From assembly GCA_027065635.1 (NCBI GenBank), contig JAMONQ010000177.1, forward strand, positions 1 to 6,013: DNA of 6,013 nucleotides, read 5' to 3'. The number at the start of each line of letters is the position of its first letter. Positions within the stretch are counted from its first letter, which is position 1. Under the pieces are notes generated by a model. That model did no database searches and had not been told where the DNA came from. It saw nothing but the letters and a program-made list of their open reading frames with translations. The stretch is from Campylobacterales bacterium (GTDB taxonomy: Bacteria > Campylobacterota > Campylobacteria > Campylobacterales > Hydrogenimonadaceae). Shown one piece after another: positions 1-5,392 of the stretch. The translations under genes were made by a program, and so were the position numbers.

Positions 1-1187
1 CCCTTTCCGTTATGCTCAAAAGGGTAGTGGGCAAACTCTATACTGCCGAGGACGGCAGTAAGGGAGTGGAGCTTTTCAGGGAGGTCGAACCGGATATAGT
101 GGTTTCCGATATCAGAATGCCGGTGATGGACGGAATAGAAATGGTCAAGCGGATCAAGGATATAGATCCGAAGGTCCCTGTCATATTTACAACCGCTTTC
201 GGGGATAGCGAGTATCTGAAAGAGGCTATAGATATGGGAGTGCAGGGATACTTGATAAAGCCGATCGAGAAGAGAAAGCTTATGGAGAAGCTGGAGTTCG
301 TCGCAGATGCCATTGTCAACTCCAGAAGGAAGCTCTCCTATATGAAGCTGATTCATGCGCTTTTCGACTCCCAGAAGGATGCCGTTTTGGTCGTCGATGC
401 CGACGGAAATATCCAGATGTCCAATCTCGCCTACAAAAATCTCTGCCTGAAGTTCGACTGTGAAACTACAGAGCATCTCTCCGGACTGCTCACTTCCGTT
501 GAAAGCAGAGGCTCCAATCTTTCAGGAGGAAAAGAGGGCGAGTTTGATATCGGCTCTATCGTGAATATGCACGGAGAGGTTTTCGAAGTCGGCTCGAACG
601 GCGAGAGTTGCTATTTCGAGGTCCATTCGAAGAGGATAGATGATCTATTCCTGATAGAGCTTCACGATGTGACCGCATTTATGCGGGAGGCAAAGCAGCT
701 TGAAAGAGAGAACCTGATCGATCCGCTTACCGGAGCTTTCAACAGAAAGATATTCGACCAGGCGTGCAAAAGGGTTGTAGAAGCCGGGTCCGGCGTATGT
801 GTCATACTGATCGATATAGATCACTTTAAAAGGGTCAACGACACATACGGGCACGGTGTCGGAGACGAAGTGCTGGTAGGCGTGGTCGACGAGATCCAAA
901 AGAGCGTCAGATCCGATGACTACCTCATACGCTGGGGAGGAGAGGAGTTTTTGCTACTGGCTTCCGCACACAAACACGGAGCCTTCGCTCTTGCGCAAAA
1001 GATAAACAAAAGAATAGGGGAGAGGCGGTTCGATACGGTCGGGCACGTGACTGTAAGTTGCGGGGTTAGCTGCGGCAGCGGCGAAGGTGATTGCAACAGA
1101 CTGGTTACGGAGGCCGATCAGGCGCTCTATCAGGCCAAAAGAGAGGGGAGAAACCGGGTCGTATATTTCGGCGATATGCCCTCTTAG
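1..1187 (+). CDS. Response regulator diguanylate cyclase (REC - PAS-like - GGDEF), 5' end cut by window
   Basis: This cytoplasmic two-component output protein is predicted to make cyclic di-GMP from two GTP when phosphorylated. Residues are numbered from the Met at base 12. A receiver domain covers about 1-100, with phospho-acceptor D33 in VVSDIRMPVMDG, the switch Thr in VIFTTA (60-61) and K83 in LIKPIE. The acidic pair of strand 1 is missing because the frame stays open to base 3, so the true start and about 20 residues lie off the window. Residues 115-222 look like a PAS-type fold (AVLVVDADGNIQMSN). A signalling helix then leads into the GGDEF domain: DPLTGAFNR at 237-245, the metal/GTP segment IDIDHFKRVNDTYGHGVGD, and the active-site signature GGEEF at 309-313. 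An RxxD inhibitory site (R300, D303) lies five residues before it, so product feedback is expected. All catalytic signatures are intact. The PAS assignment is the weakest part, and no partner kinase is visible. Confidence 0.93.
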   Translation, partial: LSVMLKRVVGKLYTAEDGSKGVELFREVEPDIVVSDIRMPVMDGIEMVKRIKDIDPKVPVIFTTAFGDSEYLKEAIDMGVQGYLIKPIEKRKLMEKLEFVADAIVNSRRKLSYMKLIHALFDSQKDAVLVVDADGNIQMSNLAYKNLCLKFDCETTEHLSGLLTSVESRGSNLSGGKEGEFDIGSIVNMHGEVFEVGSNGESCYFEVHSKRIDDLFLIELHDVTAFMREAKQLERENLIDPLTGAFNRKIFDQACKRVVEAGSGVCVILIDIDHFKRVNDTYGHGVGDEVLVGVVDEIQKSVRSDDYLIRWGGEEFLLLASAHKHGAFALAQKINKRIGERRFDTVGHVTVSCGVSCGSGEGDCNRLVTEADQALYQAKREGRNRVVYFGDMPS

Positions 1188-1205
1188 ACGCCAATGTCTC
1201 TTTTT
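1186..1205 (+). terminator. Weak candidate terminator of the diguanylate cyclase gene
   Basis: A short inverted repeat, AGACG at 1186-1190 and TGTCT at 1195-1199, has a four-base loop and is followed by CTTTTT. The stem has only five pairs, one of them G-U, and begins inside the stop codon. The U-run supports it but the stem is poor, so this is a tentative call. Confidence 0.3.
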
Positions 1206-1253
1206 GTCGGACGGTTATGTAGCATGATTATGCGAACTTTTATCAAAAACGGG

Positions 1254-1259
1254 TACAAT
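1254..1259 (+). promoter_or_regulatory. Probable sigma-70 -10 box (TACAAT) for the dedA-like gene
   Basis: TACAAT differs from TATAAT at one position and lies 43 bases before the TTG start at 1303, which predicts a 5' leader of about 35-40 bases. No good -35 hexamer is seen; the sequence upstream is AT-rich with short T and A runs. That pattern is common in Campylobacterota, where the -35 is poorly conserved (family knowledge). Confidence 0.5.
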
Positions 1260-1290
1260 CTCTTTTAAAACTGCCGGATAGCCGGGCTGA

Positions 1291-1296
1291 GAGGGA
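1291..1296 (+). promoter_or_regulatory. Ribosome binding site that fixes a TTG start
   Basis: GAGGGA lies six bases before the TTG at 1303, inside a purine-rich GAGGGAGAGAGA stretch. There is no ATG nearby in this frame. The next in-frame Met codons lie beyond the first membrane helix, so this site decides for the TTG start. Confidence 0.6.
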
Positions 1297-1302
1297 GAGA
1301 GA

Positions 1303-1860
1303 TTGCAGGAGATTCTGGACAACCTTATCGCTTACGGATACATAATTCTGTTTTTCTACTCTCTTGGCGGCGGCTTTTTCGCGCTCGCCGCGGCTGGAGT
1401 GCTCTCTTCGATGGGGAAGATGGATATAGGTGTCAGTATGGCGGTAGCCTTCGCATCGAACTTCATAGGCGACATGGCGCTTCTTCTTTTTACCAGATTC
1501 AACAAGCATACGATGATGGAGTATCTTAAAAAACATAGACGCAAGCTCGCATATTCGCATCTGTTGATGAAAAAGTACGGGGCACTCGTGATCTTTTTGC
1601 AAAAATATATATATGGTGTAAAGACTCTCGTGCCTATCGCGATAGGGCTTACACGCTACGATACTCTGAAGTTCGGTGTCCTTAATCTTTTCGCTTCCGC
1701 TCTCTGGGCTCTGGTGGTAGGCGGTGCGAGCTATCTTGGAGGCAAGACGGTTTTGTCGCTTCTGGAGAGTGCGCAACAAAATCCGTGGATCATGCCTCTC
1801 ATAGGTATTTTGATAATATCGGCGCTCGCCTTTGTCATTTCCCGCGCGGTTCGAAAGTGA
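1303..1860 (+). CDS. DedA/VTT-family inner-membrane protein, TTG start
   Basis: The 185-residue protein is of usual or slightly short length for the DedA (SNARE-associated, VTT) family, whose members support membrane homeostasis and include lipid-carrier flippases such as UptA. Hydrophobic segments lie at about 10-35 (including an LGGG stretch at 21-24), 42-65, 95-117, 124-148 and 163-182. The DedA pattern is visible as AAAGVLSSMGKMD, then NFIGD (53-57), the basic stretch KKHRRK (76-81) and KKYGALVIFLQKYIYGVKTLVPIAIGL (split by helices at about 90-116). The RFIPGxR-type motif of E. coli relatives reads KYIYGVK here, with Lys in place of Arg, and the usual N-terminal Pro/Glu re-entrant motif is replaced by glycine. 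From memory, helicobacter and campylobacter DedA proteins look similar. The TTG start is supported by a good ribosome binding site. The 3' end overlaps msrB tail to tail by 26 bp. The substrate cannot be told. Confidence 0.85.
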   Translation: MQEILDNLIAYGYIILFFYSLGGGFFALAAAGVLSSMGKMDIGVSMAVAFASNFIGDMALLLFTRFNKHTMMEYLKKHRRKLAYSHLLMKKYGALVIFLQKYIYGVKTLVPIAIGLTRYDTLKFGVLNLFASALWALVVGGASYLGGKTVLSLLESAQQNPWIMPLIGILIISALAFVISRAVRK

Positions 1861-2233
1861 GGCATACCGAGTTTATGCAGTAGCGAAGACCGGTAGGGGG
1901 CGGTCCGTCTTCGAAAACGTGACCGAGATGGGCGTCACAGGCGGCACAGACCACTTCGGTTCTGACCATGGCATAGCTTCTGTCTTCATGTTCGATCAGG
2001 GCATTCTGCGATATCGGGCGGTTGAAACTGGGCCAGCCGGTGCCGGAGTCATATTTGTCTTTGCTGTCGAACAGCGGCGCACCGCAGCAGACACACCGGT
2101 ATATACCGTCGCCCTTGAAGTCGTAATACTCCCCGGTAAACGCACGCTCCGTACCTTTTTTGCGGCACACTTCAAACTGCAGAGGGGTGAGCTTTTTTCT
2201 CCACTCCTCTTCGCTCTTTTCGATCTTTTTCAT
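1835..2233 (-). CDS. msrB: Peptide-methionine (R)-S-oxide reductase MsrB
   Basis: This cytosolic enzyme reduces the R form of methionine sulfoxide in oxidised proteins, usually with thioredoxin as electron donor. The 132-residue product spans one complete MsrB domain. Visible signatures are GTERAFTGEY, the zinc ligands C47/C50 (within CVCC) and C96/C99 (CAAC), SGTGWPSF at 63-70, DAHLGHVFEDGPPPTG and the catalytic Cys in RYCINS (C119). The Cys found in some relatives at GCGWPSF is Thr here, so recycling must use another Cys (C23 or C124 are candidates) or act directly. The frame is open to an ATG at 2329, but I start at 2233: GAGGAG lies seven bases before this ATG, the homology begins here, and the longer version would start inside the predicted promoter. 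There is no export signal. It is divergent from pckA and overlaps the dedA-like gene at its 3' end. Confidence 0.94.
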   Translation of the reverse strand: MKKIEKSEEEWRKKLTPLQFEVCRKKGTERAFTGEYYDFKGDGIYRCVCCGAPLFDSKDKYDSGTGWPSFNRPISQNALIEHEDRSYAMVRTEVVCAACDAHLGHVFEDGPPPTGLRYCINSVCLTFEPRGK

Positions 2234-2240
2234 AATGGAT

Positions 2241-2246
2241 CTCCTC
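2241..2246 (-). promoter_or_regulatory. msrB ribosome binding site, decides the start
   Basis: Read on the minus strand, GAGGAG is followed by seven bases and then the ATG at 2233. No comparable site precedes the upstream ATG at 2329. Confidence 0.65.
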
Positions 2247-2299
2247 GATTGAAATTCAGCTATTTTTTCATAAAAATCCCAAAAAGAGAAATTTTTTTT

Positions 2300-2329
2300 G
2301 TAATACTCTCGTAATTTTTGTTTCGTCAA
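2300..2329 (-). promoter_or_regulatory. Predicted msrB promoter (TTGACG - 18 bp - TATTAC)
   Basis: On the minus strand the -35 is TTGACG (2329-2324, five of six consensus bases) and the -10 is TATTAC (2305-2300), with an 18-bp spacer. Transcription would begin near 2293, giving a leader of about 60 bases before the ATG at 2233. The -35 abuts the -35 proposed for pckA on the other strand. Prediction from sequence only. Confidence 0.5.
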
Positions 2330-2347
2330 AGATTAGAAGAGTAAAAT
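2318..2347 (+). promoter_or_regulatory. Predicted pckA promoter (TTGTTT - 18 bp - TAAAAT)
   Basis: The -35 candidate TTGTTT (2318-2323) and the -10 TAAAAT (2342-2347) are separated by 18 bp. A start near 2354 would leave about 20 bases before the ATG at 2374 or about 35 before the ATG at 2389. The surrounding 100 bp is very AT-rich, with several A and T runs that could bend the DNA. Confidence 0.5.
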
Positions 2348-2373
2348 TACACTATTGAAAGTTAGATTCAAAC

Positions 2374-3969
2374 ATGGGAAAAGGTACAATGACACCTAAG
2401 GGACTCGACCGACTTGGACTTGAGAATGTAGGTAAGGTTTACTATAACCTCGATTATGATGAAGTCATACGCCATACGCTCGAACGCAAAGAGGCGAAAC
2501 TGACAAAAAGCGGGGCGACGACCGTCGATACGGGAATCTTTACCGGTCGAAGCCCGAAAGACAAATATTTCGTCAAGCAGTCGCCCAGTGAAGAGTATAT
2601 AGCCTGGGGCGATATAAACCAGCCGGTCTCCAAAGAGATTTACGAAGAGCTTTTGGGGATCGTAAAAGAGGAGCTTTCCGGAAAAGATCTCTATATAACG
2701 GATGTCTTCGTAGGCGCCAGCCACTCCAGCCGCCGCTCCATTCGCTTCGTCAGCGAAATAGCGTGGCAGGCTCACTTCGTAAAAAACATGTTCATAAGAC
2801 CGACCGAAGAGGAGCTCGAGAACTTCACTCCGGACTTCACCCTCTACAACGCCTGTCAGGTTACTAACAAAAAGTGGAAAGAGCATGGGCTCAATTCAGA
2901 AATATTCGTAGTTTTCAATATCGAGGAGAATACCGCGATAATAGGCGGTACCTGGTACGGCGGCGAAATGAAAAAGGGTATCTTTACCATGATGAACTAC
3001 TGGCTTCCTCTGGAAGGGAAGCTGCCGATGCACTGCTCCGCAAACATAGGTGACGATGATGACGTTGCTCTCTTTTTCGGGCTTAGCGGCACGGGAAAGA
3101 CGACACTCTCCACAGATCCCAAAAGACGGCTTATAGGTGACGATGAGCACGGATGGGACGAAAACGGTGTCTTCAATTTCGAAGGAGGATGCTACGCAAA
3201 GGTGATAAACCTCGATCCTTCCAGTGAGCCGGAGATCTACCGGGCTATAAAAAGGGGTGCGCTCCTTGAAAACGTTGTCGTCGATGAAGATGGAAACGTA
3301 GACTACAGTGACGGAAGCAAAACGGAGAATACGCGCGTAAGCTACCCGATAGAGCATATAGAGAACTTCGAGTGCACACTCATGGGCGGCCACCCCAAAA
3401 ACATAATATTCCTCTCGGCAGACGCGTTCGGTGTTCTTCCTCCTGTGAGCAAGCTGACAAAAGAGCAGGCGATGTACTACTTCCTGAGCGGATACACAGC
3501 CAAAGTAGCCGGTACCGAAAGAGGTATCACCGAACCTGTTGCGACATTCAGCGCATGCTTCGGAGAAGCCTTTTTGCCTCTTCATCCGACGGTATACGCC
3601 AAGCTTCTCGGCGAGAAGATCGACGAGCACGGCGTCAACGTCTATCTCGTCAATACCGGATGGACAGGCGGTCCGTACGGTGTGGGACATCGTATGAGTA
3701 TAAAAGATACCCGCGGATGTATCAACGCGATCCTCAGCGGCGCCATCAACAAAAGCGAGTTCGATACCCTTCCGATATTCAATCTTCAGATACCAAAAAC
3801 CCTCGAAGGGGTGAATACGGAAGTTCTAAATCCCATGAATACATGGAGTGACAAGGAAGCGTATATGCAGAGTCTAAGGAAGCTTGGCTCCATGTTCCGT
3901 GAAAATTTCCACCGCTACGATGACGCCAGTGACCAGTTCGACTTCTCCGCTGCCGGGCCGCAGCTCTGA
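2374..3969 (+). CDS. pckA: Phosphoenolpyruvate carboxykinase (ATP)
   Basis: The enzyme interconverts oxaloacetate plus ATP and phosphoenolpyruvate plus ADP plus CO2, linking the TCA cycle to gluconeogenesis. At 531 residues it is full length (E. coli, 540). Visible active-site parts are R59 in FTGRSPKDKY, Y195 and K200/K201 in WYGGEMKKG (metal and substrate), H220 in PMHCSANIG, the P-loop GLSGTGKT at 236-243 with K242/T243, the metal-binding D256/D257 in IGDDEHGW, R321 in NTRVSYPIEH, the segment AGTERGITEP, and GWTGGPYGVGHRM near the C-terminus. From K201 onward the E. coli numbers are matched with a constant shift of 12, so no key residue is lost. The start is uncertain: the ATG at 2374 has no clear ribosome binding site, while the in-frame ATG at 2389 is preceded by GGGAAAAGG. 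In autotrophic Campylobacterota it would draw PEP from oxaloacetate made by the reductive TCA cycle (inference). It is divergent from msrB and followed by a dehydrogenase gene on the same strand. Confidence 0.98.
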   Translation: MGKGTMTPKGLDRLGLENVGKVYYNLDYDEVIRHTLERKEAKLTKSGATTVDTGIFTGRSPKDKYFVKQSPSEEYIAWGDINQPVSKEIYEELLGIVKEELSGKDLYITDVFVGASHSSRRSIRFVSEIAWQAHFVKNMFIRPTEEELENFTPDFTLYNACQVTNKKWKEHGLNSEIFVVFNIEENTAIIGGTWYGGEMKKGIFTMMNYWLPLEGKLPMHCSANIGDDDDVALFFGLSGTGKTTLSTDPKRRLIGDDEHGWDENGVFNFEGGCYAKVINLDPSSEPEIYRAIKRGALLENVVVDEDGNVDYSDGSKTENTRVSYPIEHIENFECTLMGGHPKNIIFLSADAFGVLPPVSKLTKEQAMYYFLSGYTAKVAGTERGITEPVATFSACFGEAFLPLHPTVYAKLLGEKIDEHGVNVYLVNTGWTGGPYGVGHRMSIKDTRGCINAILSGAINKSEFDTLPIFNLQIPKTLEGVNTEVLNPMNTWSDKEAYMQSLRKLGSMFRENFHRYDDASDQFDFSAAGPQL

Positions 3970-3980
3970 TTTTATTCCCG

Positions 3981-4000
3981 CACCCCCCTCTTCGGGGGTG
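3981..4000 (+). promoter_or_regulatory. GC-rich hairpin between pckA and the dehydrogenase gene, covering its ribosome binding site
   Basis: CACCCCC (3981-3987) and GGGGGTG (3994-4000) pair perfectly as seven base pairs around the six-base loop CTCTTC. The hairpin begins 12 bases after the pckA stop and ends two bases before the next ATG. No U-run follows on either strand, so it is not a standard intrinsic terminator. The right arm with the next base, GGGGGTGA (3994-4001), is one mismatch from the Shine-Dalgarno GGAGGTGA and is the only ribosome binding site for the next gene. It could protect the pckA mRNA end, weaken read-through translation, or both (inference). Confidence 0.6.
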
Positions 4001-4002
4001 AA

Positions 4003-4839
4003 ATGCCTATGAATCGATCGAAATCCGTTCTTGTAACCGGTGCTTCGAGCGGTATAGGCTACCACTCTTTGTATGCGCTCAAAAACGAGGGCTTTCACGT
4101 TATCGCTTCAGCCAGAAAACCGGAAGATATTAAAAGGCTTGAAAAAGAGGGGTTTGATACCGTATCGATAGATCTCGAAGATTCGGGCTCTATATCCCGT
4201 GCGGTCGAGGATGTAAAAGAGCTCACCTCCGGAAGACTCTATGCGCTCTTCAACAACGCCGCCTACGGGCAGCCCGGTGCGGTCGAGGATCTAAGCCGCG
4301 AAGTGTTGCGAAGGGAGTTCGAGACAAACCTCTTCGGTACGCATGAGCTGACTGTAAAAGTACTTCCAATGATGATAGAAGCCAAAGAGGGGCGTATCGT
4401 TCAGAACAGCTCCGTTTTGGGATTTGTGGCGCTGCGCTACAGAGGTGCCTACAATGCCAGCAAGTTCGCGCTCGAGGGGCTTAGTGATACATTGCGGATG
4501 GAGCTCGAAGGGACCGGTGTATATGTCAGCATCATAGAGCCGGGTCCGATACGAAGCCGTTTCAGGCAGAACGCACTGAAAATGTTTCTCGAAAATATCG
4601 ACAGAAACGGAAGCCGGCTGGCCGGAGAGTACGAAAAGAAGCTCGAGCAGTTAAAAAGCGACAAGGATGCGCCGTTTACCCTCGGACCGGAGGCGGTTTC
4701 CGAAGCATTGATCGATGCGCTCAAAAGTCCGAAGCCGAAGATAAGATACCGCGTCACTACGGCTACACATCTTCTGTACTGGTTAAAGAAGATTCTGCCC
4801 GATTCACTTATGGACGGAGTGCTAAAAAGAGTGGAGTAG
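4003..4839 (+). CDS. Short-chain dehydrogenase/reductase, YbbO-like
   Basis: This cytosolic NAD(P)-dependent oxidoreductase of the classical SDR family has 278 residues. The Rossmann fold begins with VLVTGASSGIG (9-19). R38 just after strand 2 (IASARKPED) favours NADP(H). NNAAYG lies at 84-89, N109 in the ETNLFGTH helix, and the catalytic S137, Y150 and K154 fall in NSSVLG and YNASK. PGPIRSRF follows. The C-terminal part (FTLGPEAVSEAL, PKPKIRYRVT, then LLYWLKKILPDSLMD) matches, from memory, E. coli YbbO, an NADP-dependent aldehyde reductase. The real substrate here is unknown. Two starts are possible, ATG at 4003 and ATG at 4009; the buried GGGGGTGA lies slightly close to the first and slightly far from the second. 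It is 33 bases after pckA and may share its transcript. The stop lies in a palindrome shared with the convergent gene. Confidence 0.93.
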   Translation: MPMNRSKSVLVTGASSGIGYHSLYALKNEGFHVIASARKPEDIKRLEKEGFDTVSIDLEDSGSISRAVEDVKELTSGRLYALFNNAAYGQPGAVEDLSREVLRREFETNLFGTHELTVKVLPMMIEAKEGRIVQNSSVLGFVALRYRGAYNASKFALEGLSDTLRMELEGTGVYVSIIEPGPIRSRFRQNALKMFLENIDRNGSRLAGEYEKKLEQLKSDKDAPFTLGPEAVSEALIDALKSPKPKIRYRVTTATHLLYWLKKILPDSLMDGVLKRVE

Positions 4840-4849
4840 GCTACTCCAC
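4823..4849 (-). terminator. Palindromic terminator of the minus-strand PDC-like gene, holding both stop codons
   Basis: GTGGAGTAG (4831-4839) and CTACTCCAC (4841-4849) are perfect inverted repeats around one base. As RNA this gives an eight-pair stem with a three-base loop. On the minus strand it is followed by TCTTTTTA (4830-4823), a U-rich tail fitting intrinsic termination. On the plus strand no U-run follows, so ending the dehydrogenase transcript here is less certain. Each arm contains the last two codons and stop of one of the convergent genes. Confidence 0.65.
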
Positions 4850-5269
4850 ACTATCCCAGAGTCCGAGGTACTGCATGACGGCTTTTATATCGAAGTTGAA
4901 AAATAGCATCTTGTCGTTATGCTCTTCGTAGAGAAGTACGTAAATTTTGCCTGAAGTGTCGTTGTAGTACGGATCGCTTAGGAAGAAACGGTCTCTTTTG
5001 GTTCTTATGTAGCGCAAAAAGGCTCGGCGGTTCATCCCCTGCTTGGCACTGTTTATATGGTCTTTGTATATGTTGGGCGACTCCTGGATGCAGTCGTCGT
5101 TGACTATATACGCTACCATCAAATGCGGTGTCTTTTTTACGATCCCTTTAAGCCCCTCTATCGAGAAGTCGCTTGTCTCGTGTTCGTTTAGCAGGCCGAT
5201 CAGGTACGATCTGATTCTATCTCTGTTGAGGCAGTAAATCTCTTCTATCTTTTCCAGCTCTTGAGTCAC
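4841..5269 (-). CDS. Small cytosolic protein with a PDC/Cache-like sensor region
   Basis: I do not recognise a named gene. The 142-residue product starts with an acidic helix (about 1-30), then mixed alpha/beta sequence. LMVAYIVNDD (50-59), MNRRAFLRYIRTK (79-91) and FLSDPYYNDTSGKIYVLLY (96-114) resemble the strand-turn pattern of PDC/Cache sensor domains, where the S-x-P-Y...TG...v segment forms part of the ligand pocket. From memory, stand-alone PDC-domain proteins of this size occur in Campylobacterota. There is no signal peptide or membrane helix, so unlike most Cache sensors it should be cytosolic. The frame is open to an ATG at 5302, but I choose the GTG at 5269: AAGGA lies six bases upstream, and an extended -10 box (TGGTATAAT) ends only two bases before the 5302 ATG, so that codon would fall at or before the transcript start. 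It is divergent from the tetR-like gene. Function unknown; the fold call is tentative. Confidence 0.7.
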   Translation of the reverse strand: MTQELEKIEEIYCLNRDRIRSYLIGLLNEHETSDFSIEGLKGIVKKTPHLMVAYIVNDDCIQESPNIYKDHINSAKQGMNRRAFLRYIRTKRDRFFLSDPYYNDTSGKIYVLLYEEHNDKMLFFNFDIKAVMQYLGLWDSVE

Positions 5270-5275
5270 TGAATA

Positions 5276-5280
5276 TCCTT
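5276..5280 (-). promoter_or_regulatory. Ribosome binding site supporting a GTG start at 5269
   Basis: AAGGA on the minus strand lies six bases before the GTG at 5269. No Shine-Dalgarno-like sequence precedes the in-frame ATG at 5302. Confidence 0.6.
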
Positions 5281-5304
5281 TTTCATCGAGTCGATCTTTC
5301 ATAT

Positions 5305-5332
5305 ATTATACCACTTGCTTCATATGTTTACA
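5305..5332 (-). promoter_or_regulatory. Extended -10 promoter of the PDC-like gene
   Basis: On the minus strand TATAAT (5310-5305) is a perfect -10 box with the extended TG motif at 5313-5312. A weak -35, TGTAAA (5332-5327), sits 16 bp upstream. Transcription would start near 5298, leaving a leader of about 29 bases before the GTG at 5269. Confidence 0.65.
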
Positions 5333-5392
5333 GCCTTTTGGAGTATATCCTTTCGAAAAAGAGTAGCGGAAAGCGAAAAGTAGGGTAAAATT

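Noticed and set aside
1243..1779. Minus-strand open frame opposite the dedA-like gene
   Set aside because: Its protein is low in structure and rich in Arg/His/Ser as expected for an antisense shadow, while the plus strand encodes a coherent membrane protein with a ribosome binding site.
1884..1913. Seven-base inverted repeat CGAAGAC/GTCTTCG just after the dedA-like stop
   Set aside because: It was considered as a dedA terminator, but no U-run follows on the plus strand (AAAACG does) and the arms encode conserved MsrB residues around GPPPTG, so coding constraint explains them.
2290..2300. T-run at 2292-2299 as a terminator tail
   Set aside because: No stable GC stem precedes it on either strand; it fits better as AT-rich promoter DNA between divergent genes.
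1832..2314. Long plus-strand open frame opposite msrB
   Set aside because: It lies antisense to a clear MsrB domain with full zinc and catalytic motifs, has no recognisable domain and begins inside the dedA-like gene.
2234..2329. N-terminal extension of MsrB from ATG 2329, possibly a targeting sequence
   Set aside because: The extension is charged and aromatic, not signal-like. It overlaps the predicted promoter, and a good ribosome binding site precedes the internal ATG at 2233.
2896..3690. 264-residue minus-strand frame inside pckA
   Set aside because: It is antisense to the pckA active-site region. Long antisense frames are common opposite conserved, codon-biased genes, and no domain is visible.
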